41,905 nt of DNA from Clostridiales bacterium (GTDB lineage: Bacteria > Bacillota > Clostridia > Oscillospirales > Acutalibacteraceae), in NCBI GenBank assembly GCA_012839345.1, contig DUNN01000011.1, positions 1 to 41,905 of the forward strand. The letters run 5' to 3'. The notes under the pieces are model-generated. The model was not told where the DNA came from. It searched no databases and saw only the letters and a program-made list of their open reading frames with translations. Positions 1 through 7,522 of this stretch are shown piece after piece; within the stretch, counting starts at the first letter, position 1; each line of letters starts with the position of its first letter. The position numbers and the translations under genes were made by a program.

Positions 1-40
1 AAAGCGAAAGGGCCTTGCGGAAACCGAGAGCCGCGCGATA

Positions 41-112
41 CTACCCCGAAGGGGTAGGCCAGCATATTGTTTGTATTGACGGGGCGCTGCCCGCAATCCA
101 AACATGCTGGCC
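41..112. other. Paired hairpins upstream of mobC, candidate oriT
   Basis: Two inverted repeats sit back to back. The first is 41-57, with seven perfect base pairs around a GAA loop (CTACCCC/GGGGTAG). The second spans 57-112, with outer arms GGCCAGCAT/ATGCTGGCC and further interrupted pairing inward (GTTTG/CAAAC, ATTG/CAAT, GGGC/GCCC in the centre). They lie about 65 bp before mobC, where the origin of transfer of MobC/relaxase systems normally lies. A further G/C-rich stretch follows at 113-160. The nick site cannot be identified by eye, so the oriT role is inference from position and structure. Confidence 0.5.
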
Positions 113-176
113 GGGGGCAGCCCCCGGACCCCCGAGGGACGTTCCCCCAACCCCTAAAGGGGAGAAAGGACAGCGA

Positions 177-482
177 ATGCGCAAGGAAAAAATGTTTGCC
201 ATGCGGATGAGCCTGCCGGACTACGAACGAATCCGCCGCAAGTCGGAACAGGCGGGCGTGAGCATGACGGGATTTCTCACCTCGTCGGCGTTAGGAAAGT
301 CCATCATCGTGGTGGACGGGCTGGACAAGGCTACTGCTGAACTGAAAGCCATCGGGCGGAATCTGAATCGGATCACAACCCTGTGCAACATGGGGAAAAT
401 CCAGTGTCCCGACCTGAAAGGGGTTCAGAAAGGTTTTGGCGCGGTCTTTGATTCCCTGTACGGCCTGATGGACCGGAGCTGA
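177..482 (+). CDS. mobC: MobC-like mobilization (relaxosome) protein
   Basis: The product is a 101-residue basic protein. It opens with an RHH-like segment (residues about 5-35, with MRMSLPDYERIRRKSEQAG) and ends with the MobC signature around LKAIGRNLNRITTLCNMG (about residues 60-78). MobC proteins bind oriT and help the relaxase melt and nick it. The ATG at 177 is chosen because GGAGAAAGG lies about 8 bases before it. The open frame continues upstream to position 15, but that part would translate the hairpin region and looks non-coding. The stop at 480-482 is followed four bases later by the relaxase ATG, so the two genes are probably translated together. Family assignment is by remembered motif, not by a search. 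Confidence 0.85.
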   Translation: MRKEKMFAMRMSLPDYERIRRKSEQAGVSMTGFLTSSALGKSIIVVDGLDKATAELKAIGRNLNRITTLCNMGKIQCPDLKGVQKGFGAVFDSLYGLMDRS

Positions 483-486
483 CCGC

Positions 487-1869
487 ATGGCGATTGTTTA
501 CGCGGTCAAAGAAAAAACGCAGAGCAAAACAGCTATGTCCAAGGTTATGCGGTATGTGTCGCAGGACAAAAAGACCGTATTCGAGGACGAGCGGGGAAAC
601 ACCGTCAAGTTGGTCTCCGGGCAGAACTGCTGCGGAGCGACCTCCTTTCAGGAATTCATGGCGACCAAGCGCCGATACCGGAAAGAAAAGGGCGTGTATT
701 TCTATCAGTACGTGCAGTCCTTCAAGCCGGGGACGCCGGTTACGCCGCAGGAAATCCACCAGATGGGTGTGGAATTTGCGAAATATTTTGACGGCTACGA
801 GGTCCAGATCGCCACGCACATCGACCGCGACCACTGGCACAACCATCTGGTGGTAAATCCGGTGAGCTATGAAACCGGCCTGAAATTGCAGTTCAACGAA
901 AAGAATCTGGAGCAACTCCGCTCCCTCTCCGACCAAATCTGTCAGGCACATGGCCTTGAAATTCTCAAGCCGTATCGGAAACCGGAACACAAGCCGATGC
1001 TTGCGGGTGAATACCGTGCGGCGGCGCGGGGCGGCAGCTTCAAGTTCCGATTGATGTCGGCGATCGATCAGACCATGAAGCAAAGCCGCACCAAGGCCGG
1101 TTTTATCGCCTGTATGGAACGGATGGGCTACCGGGTGAAATGGGAGCCGCATTATAAATACATCACCTACACGACCATCGAGGGCCAGCGGTGCCGGGAC
1201 AACCGGCTCCATGAACAGAAATATCTCAAAGCGGAAATGGAGGAATATTTCAATGCCGGACTTCGAGAAACTCAAACAGCTCAACAGGCCGGAGAATCCC
1301 CCGCCCGAGCCGCCGGAGCAGACGGTCACGGTGCCGTATCTGCCGCAGGTCGGCGCGATTCCGACCGACCAATGGAACACCATGCTGAAGGGCCAGCAGA
1401 CAACCGTGCAGCGACTTCAGGATCTGTCGGTCTACATCGCGGTTCTGCCGAGTGTGGACGACGTGAACAAAATGATGGAGCACTATTACGAGAACGTTTA
1501 CTATCAGCAGACCGAGAATTTGAAGGATACGGTCCGGCAGGAGAGCCGGGCGATTATGGAATCGGTGAATACGGGGATGGAGAAGATGAGGAATACGACG
1601 GACCAGACGATGCGGAATGCTCTGTACCAATGGGAGACGAAGCTGGTGCACCGGGACATGTCTCCGCTCAAAATCAAGGCGAAATGGGCGGGAATCGGGG
1701 CGTTTCTCTCGGCGATGTTCTGGCTCTTGCTAAAGCTGTTGAAGATCTGGTGAATCCGTACAATCCGCAGCAGGAACGGGAAAAGCCGAAACCCGTTCAT
1801 AAGAAAAGGCACAAACGGAAGAAAAAACAGGTTCTTTCCGAAGGCGAGGAACAGGAATTGAGCATGTAA
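487..1869 (+). CDS. Relaxase/mobilization nuclease (histidine-triad type)
   Basis: This 460-residue protein belongs to the relaxase/mobilization nuclease family (PF03432-like). It would cut one strand at oriT and pilot it into a recipient. The metal-binding motif is clear at residues 111-124: H111, D113, H116, H118 and H120, then hydrophobic residues and N124. A candidate catalytic Tyr is Y23, though other N-terminal tyrosines exist. Residues 1-255 look like a conserved catalytic region. From about residue 256 to 420 the protein is Gly/Ala/Arg/Glu-rich because the DNA also encodes a second protein in another frame (1253-1753). The last 50 residues are strongly basic (KKRHKRKKK). GGAG lies about 9 bases before the ATG. 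Confidence 0.85.
   Translation: MAIVYAVKEKTQSKTAMSKVMRYVSQDKKTVFEDERGNTVKLVSGQNCCGATSFQEFMATKRRYRKEKGVYFYQYVQSFKPGTPVTPQEIHQMGVEFAKYFDGYEVQIATHIDRDHWHNHLVVNPVSYETGLKLQFNEKNLEQLRSLSDQICQAHGLEILKPYRKPEHKPMLAGEYRAAARGGSFKFRLMSAIDQTMKQSRTKAGFIACMERMGYRVKWEPHYKYITYTTIEGQRCRDNRLHEQKYLKAEMEEYFNAGLRETQTAQQAGESPARAAGADGHGAVSAAGRRDSDRPMEHHAEGPADNRAATSGSVGLHRGSAECGRREQNDGALLRERLLSADREFEGYGPAGEPGDYGIGEYGDGEDEEYDGPDDAECSVPMGDEAGAPGHVSAQNQGEMGGNRGVSLGDVLALAKAVEDLVNPYNPQQEREKPKPVHKKRHKRKKKQVLSEGEEQELSM
1253..1753 (+). CDS. Small membrane-anchored mobilization-module protein, nested in the relaxase gene
   Basis: The 166-residue product has a Pro-rich N-terminus, a central helical, coiled-coil-like region (residues about 40-135) and one C-terminal membrane segment (about 144-165, AGIGAFLSAMFWLLLKLL). 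GGAGG sits nine bases before the ATG at 1253. Codons in this frame are ordinary and end mostly in G or C, while the relaxase frame over the same bases gives low-complexity Gly/Ala/Arg sequence, so this frame is the better coding candidate here. Genes of similar layout commonly follow relaxases in Clostridial elements. The function is not known to me; the tail anchor suggests it may hold the relaxosome at the membrane near the coupling protein (inference). Confidence 0.75.
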   Translation: MPDFEKLKQLNRPENPPPEPPEQTVTVPYLPQVGAIPTDQWNTMLKGQQTTVQRLQDLSVYIAVLPSVDDVNKMMEHYYENVYYQQTENLKDTVRQESRAIMESVNTGMEKMRNTTDQTMRNALYQWETKLVHRDMSPLKIKAKWAGIGAFLSAMFWLLLKLLKIW

Positions 1870-1881
1870 AGGGGGAGTTCT

Positions 1882-2138
1882 GTGAAGTTCAATCACAAAC
1901 CGTTTGACTGGAACCGGCTTTTTGAGGACTTGAAATTTGCCCTGACCGACCGCAGCGGCGGGTGGAACGTGCCGCCTTCCCCGCCGGTTCACGCAAAAAA
2001 ACGTCCTCTTACCGGGAAGTGACAATCGGTAAAGTGTTATACCGGCTCACAAGCGTTTTCGAGGGCAGCAAGGACATTGACAAGACGATGGAACGGCTGG
2101 CTGTTCAGAATGCCGTGAATCCTCAGAAAAAAGAATAA
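1882..2138 (+). pseudogene. Small element-encoded protein (TnpW-like?), split by a -1 frameshift at an A7 run
   Basis: GTG at 1882, preceded by GGGGGAG, opens a 46-codon frame that stops at 2020. The next frame continues without stop from 1926 to the TAA at 2136 and encodes a conserved-looking tail (YREVTIGKVLYRLTSVFEG, then a basic/acidic end). A run of seven A (1995-2001) lies just before the first stop. Moving one base back there joins the two parts into one protein of about 85 residues. In the zero frame the run reads A AAA AAA, which is a known type of bacterial slippery heptamer. The tail resembles small proteins often annotated as transposon-encoded in relaxase/recombinase elements; that name is from memory and uncertain. 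Simple decay is as likely as programmed slippage. Confidence 0.5.
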
Positions 2139-2158
2139 AATTGGCCGTATGCATCTGG

Positions 2159-2208
2159 ACTGTCGGCAGTTCCTGCGATATACTGAGTTTGATAATACTG
2201 CCGACAGT
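2159..2208. repeat. Perfect 12-bp inverted repeat upstream of the recombinase genes
   Basis: ACTGTCGGCAGT at 2159-2170 is repeated in inverse orientation at 2197-2208, with a 26-bp AT-richer centre between them. It lies 25 bp before the ATG of the first recombinase fragment, in the only intergenic gap of that part of the element. A position between promoter and gene suits an operator; serine recombinases also bind inverted sites near their own genes. There is no U-run, so it is not a normal terminator. Confidence 0.55.
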
Positions 2209-2233
2209 TTGGGCTTGCGGAAAGTGAGGAAAA

Positions 2234-2703
2234 ATGTTAACGGTCCAACAAAATTATAAGGTCGGCATCTACGTCCGCTTGAGCAAGGACGACGAACGGG
2301 CAGGAGAATCGGTCAGCATCGAAAACCAGAAGCTGATGCTTACCAAATACTGCGAGGAACAGGGCTGGAACGACTCACACAGGCGCTGTACGAGGACAAG
2401 GTGCTCGGCACGGTTCCCGAAGCGGTGTTCAAAAATCTGCTGACAAAGTATGAAGCGGAACGTGTGGACAAACAGTCGTTGGCGCAATCCATGAAGCAGA
2501 AGCTTACCGATACCGCACAGGACGAGCGCGACATTGAGCAGTACCTTGCGAACATCCGGAAATATGTGGCGGTGGAGCAGCTTGACCGTGGAATGCTTCT
2601 GGAACTGATCAACTACATCGAAATCGGGGAGCGCGGCGAGAGGGATGGGCAAAAGTACCGCGACGTAGTAATTCACTACAATCTGGTCGATAAGGCGGGG
2701 TAA
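2234..2703 (+). pseudogene. Large serine recombinase A: N-terminal start joined to C-terminal end, middle deleted
   Basis: ATG at 2234 (AGTGAGGAAAA before it) encodes the first 47 residues of a TndX-like serine recombinase, including the nucleophile motif YVRLSKDD with Ser17. After about 2374 the matching frame changes. From 2375 to 2703 another frame encodes only the C-terminal coiled-coil tail of this family (ALYEDKVLGTVPEAV, then ELINYIEIGER and VVIHYNLVDKAG). Roughly 400 residues covering most of the catalytic domain, the recombinase domain and the zinc ribbon are absent, and the junction is out of frame. The first frame stops at 2443. The gene cannot make a working recombinase. Confidence 0.8.
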
Positions 2704-2704
2704 T

Positions 2705-4030
2705 CCCCATACCCTGCTTTATGAGAAGATTACTAACGAGTGGTATGCCCGTGATATCAGCAAAAAACGGCGCATCAGCAATAAAATCAAGGGAAATGCC
2801 GGGGAACCGATGGGACAGCCGCCTTATGGTTACATCAAGGACCCAGACAATCCCAAACGCTGGATTGTGGATGAGGAAGCCGCCATCGTCGTTCGCCGGA
2901 TTTATCAGATGACGCTGGACGGCTTTGGGCCGGAGCAAATCGCCGCTGCATTGGAAAGAGACAGCATCCTGACTCCGATATCTTATCGGCAGACACGAGG
3001 CGTCAACCGCCTTGGCAAGCATAAAGACGCACCGCCCACGAAGTGGAACAGTTCTACCGTCACCAAGATTCTTTCCTTGCAGGAGTATTGTGGGGACGTT
3101 CTCAATTTCAAGACATACAGCAAATCTTACAAGAATAAGAAACGGATTGAAAACAACCGCGAAAATTGGGTTATCTTTAGGGATATACACGATTCGGTCG
3201 TTGACCGCGCAACATGGGCAAAAGTACAGCAGAAACGCGGTAAAATCTGTAAGCGAAAAACCAATGAGGGAGAAACTAATATGTTCTCTGGTCTGCTTGT
3301 CTGTGCCGACTGCGGACACAATCTGCATTACCATTTCAATCAGGGCAACCCGGATATCAAGTATTTCAATTGTTCAAATTACAAGGGCAATCGTGGTACT
3401 TGCACCTCTACCCATTACATCCGTGTTGACTTTCTGGAACAGGTCGTACTGGGAGAAATCCGCAGGCTCACAAAATTTGCGAGCAAGTATGAGGATGAAT
3501 TTGTCAAAGCGGTTATGGGACATTCTCAGCAAACGGTGGAGTTTGAGCGTCAAAGAAAGCAAAAAGAATGCAATTCTTTATTGGCACGCGATAAGGAAAT
3601 CGACCGACTGTTTGATCGAATGTATGAGGATAACGTGGCCGGTAAAATTTCCGACGAACGGTTTTCAAAAATGACTAAGCAATATGAGGACGAGCAGAGC
3701 AGATTAGCAGGGCGGATAAAAACGCTCAGAACCGAGCTTGACAAGGAAAGCCGTCGGACTGTAGGCACAGATATGTTCATTGCCACCGTCCGCAAATATA
3801 CCAGAGCCAGAAAGCTCACACCGCGTATGCTTAATGAGCTGATCGATCACATTGAAGTCCATCAGGCCGAAAAGGTGAACGGCTTATATGTCCAGAAGCT
3901 GACTATTCATTATAATTGTATCGGCTCCATTGAAATACCAGATGTTTCATCTCTGCCGGAACCGGACATTCTGATACACACGAGAAAAGGAGTAGCCGTA
4001 AGCTACTCCCAAGCGCAGATGGCAGGATAA
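2705..4030 (+). pseudogene. Large serine recombinase B lacking its catalytic domain
   Basis: The open frame from 2705 encodes the part of a TndX/CndX-type serine recombinase that begins at the end of the resolvase domain (NEWYARDISKKRR). It then has the recombinase domain (PPYGYIKDPDNPKRWIVDEEA), a zinc ribbon (CADCGHNLHYHF, then CSNYKGNRGTC), a coiled coil (about 3540-3760) and a C-terminal tail. About 150 N-terminal residues with the catalytic Ser and Arg residues are missing. A 406-residue protein could still start at ATG 2810 (GGGG five bases upstream). Such a product could bind DNA but not cut it. The gene ends only a few bases before the tRNA-Leu terminator. Confidence 0.8.
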
Positions 4031-4036
4031 GCATAT

Positions 4037-4084
4037 AAAAAGCGAGTGTTCTTACAGCACTTTCAGATGCTATAAGAACACTCG
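4037..4084 (-). terminator. Rho-independent terminator of tRNA-Leu
   Basis: CGAGTGTTCTTA (4043-4054) and its perfect inverse copy (4073-4084) form a 12-bp stem, extended by AGCA/TGCT after one mismatch. On the minus strand the stem is followed by C and five U (A5 at 4037-4041 on the plus strand). It lies three bases past the CCA end of the tRNA gene. Confidence 0.8.
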
Positions 4085-4087
4085 GCA

Positions 4088-4171
<84 letters not shown>

Positions 4172-4180
4172 ATGGGAAAA

Positions 4181-4207
4181 GCAGGCTAGGAGCCTGCTCT
4201 ATTTTTT
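4181..4207 (+). terminator. Terminator hairpin facing out of the mobile element
   Basis: GCAGGCT-AGG-AGCCTGC is a perfect seven-pair stem with a three-base loop, followed by TCTATTTTTT. On the plus strand it would stop transcripts leaving the recombinase region before they run antisense into the PLP-enzyme gene. Read on the minus strand the same stem is followed by only four U and lies between the tRNA promoter and the tRNA. Confidence 0.7.
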
Positions 4208-4244
4208 CTGTTGCATCGATTCTGATTTTGAACCGATGCAACAG
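4208..4244. repeat. 11-bp inverted repeat over the tRNA-Leu start site
   Basis: CTGTTGCATCG at 4208-4218 has a perfect inverse copy at 4234-4244. The right arm abuts the -10 box of the tRNA-Leu promoter and covers the expected start point (near 4240), an operator-like position. There is no U-run after it in either direction that would make it a terminator. Confidence 0.5.
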
Positions 4245-4246
4245 TA

Positions 4247-4275
4247 ATTATATCGTACAAACGGACTTTATGCAA
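4247..4275 (-). promoter_or_regulatory. Sigma-A promoter of tRNA-Leu
   Basis: On the minus strand TTGCAT (4270-4275) and TATAAT (4247-4252) are separated by exactly 17 bases. Transcription should begin near 4240, about 70 bases before the tRNA. Confidence 0.8.
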
Positions 4276-4363
4276 GCCCTATTTGTTTTGAAAGTGCTGT
4301 TTTTGCTGAAGAGGGAAACTCGGACGGCAAGGCTTTCGTTGTGCGGCTGCTGCTTTGTTTTCC

Positions 4364-5635
4364 TTAACGGCTGCCCAGTACGCCCTGTTCCAGCATGGAC
4401 TGGGCGGCCAGCATGGCGCCAAGGCGGCCGCTGTGGTAATTTAAGCCGCCCTGCATCCAGGCAGCGTAAGGCTCACGCAGCGGAGCGTCCGCAGAAAGCT
4501 CTATGGAAGCGCCCAGCGTAAACGCACCTGCCGCCATAATCACTTTGGAGTCGTAGCCGGGCATGTCCCACGGTTCCGGAACGACGAAAGAATCAACCGG
4601 CGCACCTTTTTGCACCCCGCGGCAGAACGCGATCAGTGCTTCCTCGCGGCGAAGCAGGACGGCCTGGATGATGTCCGCACGCGGTTCGTCAAAACGGGGC
4701 GTAACGTCGTAGCCGAACTGCGTAAACAGCGCGGCGGTAAAAATGGCGGTTTTCAGCGCCTCGCCGGTCACGTGCGGCGCGTGGAACGCACCCATGAACA
4801 ACTCCCGGTTGTTGCCGAGCGTTGCGCCGATTTCACGGCCCGTACCCGGCGTAGTCAGGCGGTAGGAGCAGCTTTCCACCAGGTCGGCCCGGCCTGCAAT
4901 GTAGCCGCCGGTGGGGGCTACGCCGCCGCCGGGGTTTTTAATCAGGGAACCGGCCATCAGGTCGGCGCCGCGGGAAACGGGTTCCTCGCGCTGGACAAAC
5001 TCGCCGTAGCAGTTATCCACCATCACGATGCAGTCCGGCGCTTTTTCCTTTGCAATCTGCGCGATTTTTTCAATATCCTCCACAAACAGGGAGGGACGCA
5101 GGCTGTATCCGCGGGAACGCTGGATGTAGACCATCCGGATACCGGGATGCACGCGTGCGGCGATTTCCTCATAATCCGGCGTGCCGTCCGGCTTTAAGTC
5201 CACCTGTTCGTAGCGGATGCCGAACTCTTTCAGCGAGCCGTTGCCGTTGCCGGTCAGGCCGATGACGCCGCGCAGGGTATCGTAGGGAATGCCGGTTACG
5301 CTGAGCATGGTGTCGCCGGGGCGCAGTACACCGAACAGGGCGACGGTCAGCGCATGGGTTCCGCTGACGAAATTATGGCGGACCAGCGCGTCCTGCGCAC
5401 CAAGGGCCTTGGCATAAACTTCATCCAGCGCGTCGCGCCCGCGGTCGCCGTAGCCGTAGCCCGTGGAGGCGGCAAAGTGGCTTTCGCTTACGCCTGCCTG
5501 GGAGAAGGCGGCCATCATTTTCTGCTGGTTGTATTCCGTGGTTTCATCAATTTTATCACGGTAGGGTTTGGTCCGTTCGGAAGCCCGTTCGGCGGCTTCC
5601 AGTATTTTTGAGTCAATTTTAAAATATGGATACAT
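4364..5635 (-). CDS. Methionine gamma-lyase-like PLP enzyme (YnbB/'aluminium resistance' family)
   Basis: The 423-residue protein is a fold-type I PLP enzyme of the Cys/Met-metabolism superfamily, in the branch annotated as methionine gamma-lyase family or aluminium resistance protein (YnbB). The expected PLP lysine is K233 in SLIKNPGGGVAPTGG, and D207 in MVDNCYGEF should hold the pyridine nitrogen. STGYGYGDRGRDALD (57-71) and NFVSGTHAL (88-96) are typical of the family. The true substrate is not settled; C-S lyase activity is inferred. ATG at 5635 is chosen because AAGGAG lies just before it; the frame extends 13 codons further without a ribosome site. The gene stands alone, 122 bp after the GNAT gene on the same strand. 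Confidence 0.85.
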   Translation of the reverse strand: MYPYFKIDSKILEAAERASERTKPYRDKIDETTEYNQQKMMAAFSQAGVSESHFAASTGYGYGDRGRDALDEVYAKALGAQDALVRHNFVSGTHALTVALFGVLRPGDTMLSVTGIPYDTLRGVIGLTGNGNGSLKEFGIRYEQVDLKPDGTPDYEEIAARVHPGIRMVYIQRSRGYSLRPSLFVEDIEKIAQIAKEKAPDCIVMVDNCYGEFVQREEPVSRGADLMAGSLIKNPGGGVAPTGGYIAGRADLVESCSYRLTTPGTGREIGATLGNNRELFMGAFHAPHVTGEALKTAIFTAALFTQFGYDVTPRFDEPRADIIQAVLLRREEALIAFCRGVQKGAPVDSFVVPEPWDMPGYDSKVIMAAGAFTLGASIELSADAPLREPYAAWMQGGLNYHSGRLGAMLAAQSMLEQGVLGSR

Positions 5636-5715
5636 TTGATCTCCTTGCGGTTGGCAGGTTCTGTTTATTAGCAACCATTAAGATTAGAAAGTCCGGTGCG
5701 ATGCCTTTTTTAAAA

Positions 5716-5731
5716 CTGCCCACTCTGGCAG
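5716..5731 (-). terminator. Weak terminator after the GNAT gene
   Basis: On the minus strand CTGCC-AGAGTG-GGCAG is followed by TTTT. The stem has only five pairs, so termination may be partial and the PLP-enzyme gene could be read through. Confidence 0.3.
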
Positions 5732-5757
5732 AACGGCTGACCGGTTCTACGATTCCA

Positions 5758-6495
5758 TTATGCAATGGTTTGTTCTACAAACGTTCCGTGGGACAGGAAC
5801 CCGCAGGAACGGTAGAATTCCTCATTGACACCCCGGGCGCGGAAAATGTAAAGTTCCCGCTGCTCCAGATTCGAAATGAGCGCCGCGAGTGCCGCACGCC
5901 CGTATCCGTGCCGCTGCAGCACGGGTTTGCACGCAACGGCCGAGAGGATCGCTTTACTCTGCGTTTTCGCACTGCAAATTGCGCAGGAAACCAGCGCTTC
6001 GCCCTGACGAATCCCCACGGCAAGGGCCGTGCCGTGGCGGATGCGATGGGATAAATCAAGGTAAAACGGCTCGAAATCAGGAGGGGTAAAGGTGGGTGTT
6101 TCGCATTCGCACAGCAGCCCGTGAAGATCCCGAAGGCTGGGGTTCAGTTCATAGCTGGCGGGCGTTTTCAGTGGCTTTAGATTCAGGTAGCCCATAATTT
6201 CGCCGCTTTGGGCGGTTTGAAACCCGGTATGCTCTTCATACTTCCCGGAGCAAATCAGGGTTTTTGCACCGGTCATACGGATAAAGCTGTGCAGTTCTTC
6301 AAAGTCGGCGCCGGGTTTGACGGAAAGGATCATTACGTCGTCCAGTTTGCAGAGGGCGGCCTTGTCCTCCTGCACCCAGATTTGCGCGAACGGTTCCGAA
6401 AAGCCATACGCGTCCGCGGTCGCAATAATCCGGCACCCGAACGCGGAATCCGCGAAGGGGGAAAGGGTTTCGGGCAATTCTACTTTACTGATCAT
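5758..6495 (-). CDS. GNAT-family N-acetyltransferase
   Basis: This 245-residue protein carries a C-terminal GNAT fold (residues about 130-240). The acetyl-CoA loop is visible as VLQRHGYGRAAL (about 191-202), following the beta strand AILSAVACKP. The last part (LYIFRARGVNEEFYRSCGF) is a typical GNAT end. The N-terminal 120 residues have no motif I recognise and may be a degenerate second GNAT-like lobe. The acceptor substrate is unknown. The ATG overlaps the end of the upstream M42 gene by 11 bases and has GGAG seven bases before it, so translation is coupled to the two aminopeptidases. This suggests a role in handling peptides or amino acids (inference). Confidence 0.8.
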   Translation of the reverse strand: MISKVELPETLSPFADSAFGCRIIATADAYGFSEPFAQIWVQEDKAALCKLDDVMILSVKPGADFEELHSFIRMTGAKTLICSGKYEEHTGFQTAQSGEIMGYLNLKPLKTPASYELNPSLRDLHGLLCECETPTFTPPDFEPFYLDLSHRIRHGTALAVGIRQGEALVSCAICSAKTQSKAILSAVACKPVLQRHGYGRAALAALISNLEQRELYIFRARGVNEEFYRSCGFLSHGTFVEQTIA

Positions 6496-7522
6496 AACTT
6501 ACTCCGCCTGCAATATCCCCGGCAAGTGCAGAAATCAGTTTTCCTGCCGCCTCGTAGTCATCCTGTGAAATTAAGCCGACCGCAGAATGCAGGTAGCGGC
6601 AGGGAAGCGAAACCGCAATGGTGCGCACACCGCTGCGGGAAACGTGAATGGCGCCCGCGTCGTTTCCGCCTGCAACCGCCTGTTTGGCCTGACATTTTAC
6701 GCCGATCCGCTTTGCCGCGGAGAACGCCATTCTATAATATTCCTTATCGTAAATTGTGTGCCTGTCCATGAAAGAAAGAACCGGGCCTTCGCCTACGCGG
6801 CAGACCTGTCGGTCTTTTTTCACGCCGGCCACATCGGCTGCCGTAGTGGACTCCACCACAATCGCAGCGTCCGGCTGAACGACGTATGCGGCGGTTTTTG
6901 CACCGCGCAGGCCGATTTCCTCCTGCACCACGAAGGTGAAGAACATGTCGTACGGCAGGTCGCTTTGAATCATGGAAATCAAGATGGCACAGCCGGCGCG
7001 GTCGTCCAGCGCACGGCTTTTCACCATGCCGTGGGAGGTATCGAAGATGGAGTCGAAGCAGACCGGGTCACCCGGCAGAACATACTGTTCCGCTTCTACC
7101 CGGTCGGCGGCGCCGATATCAATATATAAATCCTCAAGCGGAACGGATTTTCCTTTTTCTTCTTCCTTCAGCAGATGAATCGGTTTTGCGCCGATAACGC
7201 CAGGAATTTTGTCGTTCACGGTAACAGCCCTTCCGCAGAGGACCCGGCGGTCGATGCCGCCGACGGTATCGAATTTCAGAAGGCCCTCGTCGGTAATATG
7301 GGTGACAATCAGCCCGACTTCATCCATGTGGGCGCTGACCATCAGCCGGTTTTGCGGGCGTTTTGCCCCTTTCTTAAAGACAATGATATTGCCGAGCGGG
7401 GTAATTTCCACGCTGTCGGCATACGGCCGGATTTCCTCCAGAATAAGACTGCGCACCGCATCTTCACTGCCGGAAATTCCGCGCGCCGTGCACAGGCGCT
7501 TCAATAAGGATAAATCGCTCAT
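6485..7522 (-). CDS. M42 family metallo-aminopeptidase
   Basis: The 345-residue product is a cytosolic dinuclear zinc (or cobalt) aminopeptidase of the M42 family (glutamyl aminopeptidase/'glucanase' type), which trims peptides from the N-terminus. Ligand and catalytic motifs appear in order: HMDEVGLI (about 65), DDRAGC (about 173), QEEIGLRGA (about 205), VESTTAADV (about 228) and, near the end, RYLHSAVGLIS (about 313). ATG at 7522 has AAGGAGG nine bases upstream. Its first four bases overlap the stop of the preceding paralogue (ATGA), and its own end overlaps the GNAT gene, so all three form one operon. The second metal pair looks complete and the enzyme is probably active. Confidence 0.9.
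   Translation of the reverse strand: MSDLSLLKRLCTARGISGSEDAVRSLILEEIRPYADSVEITPLGNIIVFKKGAKRPQNRLMVSAHMDEVGLIVTHITDEGLLKFDTVGGIDRRVLCGRAVTVNDKIPGVIGAKPIHLLKEEEKGKSVPLEDLYIDIGAADRVEAEQYVLPGDPVCFDSIFDTSHGMVKSRALDDRAGCAILISMIQSDLPYDMFFTFVVQEEIGLRGAKTAAYVVQPDAAIVVESTTAADVAGVKKDRQVCRVGEGPVLSFMDRHTIYDKEYYRMAFSAAKRIGVKCQAKQAVAGGNDAGAIHVSRSGVRTIAVSLPCRYLHSAVGLISQDDYEAAGKLISALAGDIAGGVSYDQ

Larger units (their letters stand above)
1..4035. mobile_element. Right-hand part of a decayed mobilizable element
   Basis: This block holds an oriT-like hairpin cluster, mobC, a relaxase, a small membrane protein gene, a small frameshifted ORF and two damaged large serine recombinase genes. That is the usual cargo of Tn4451/TndX-type or ICE-derived mobilizable elements of Clostridia. 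The left end lies outside the window. The right end is inferred to lie between the last recombinase stop (4030) and the terminator of tRNA-Leu (from about 4037), where gene content changes to chromosomal genes. No terminal or target repeat can be shown because the left end is missing. Both recombinase genes have lost catalytic-domain sequence, so the element probably cannot excise by itself. Confidence 0.75.

Noticed and set aside
373..1383. Long open frame on the minus strand opposite mobC and the relaxase gene
   Set aside because: It is antisense to clear mob genes, has no ribosome site and its product has no recognisable domain. Open antisense frames are common in G+C-biased genes.
2721..2912. 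Short open frame inside the start of recombinase fragment B
   Set aside because: The frame at 2705-4030 gives an uninterrupted recombinase match over the same bases.
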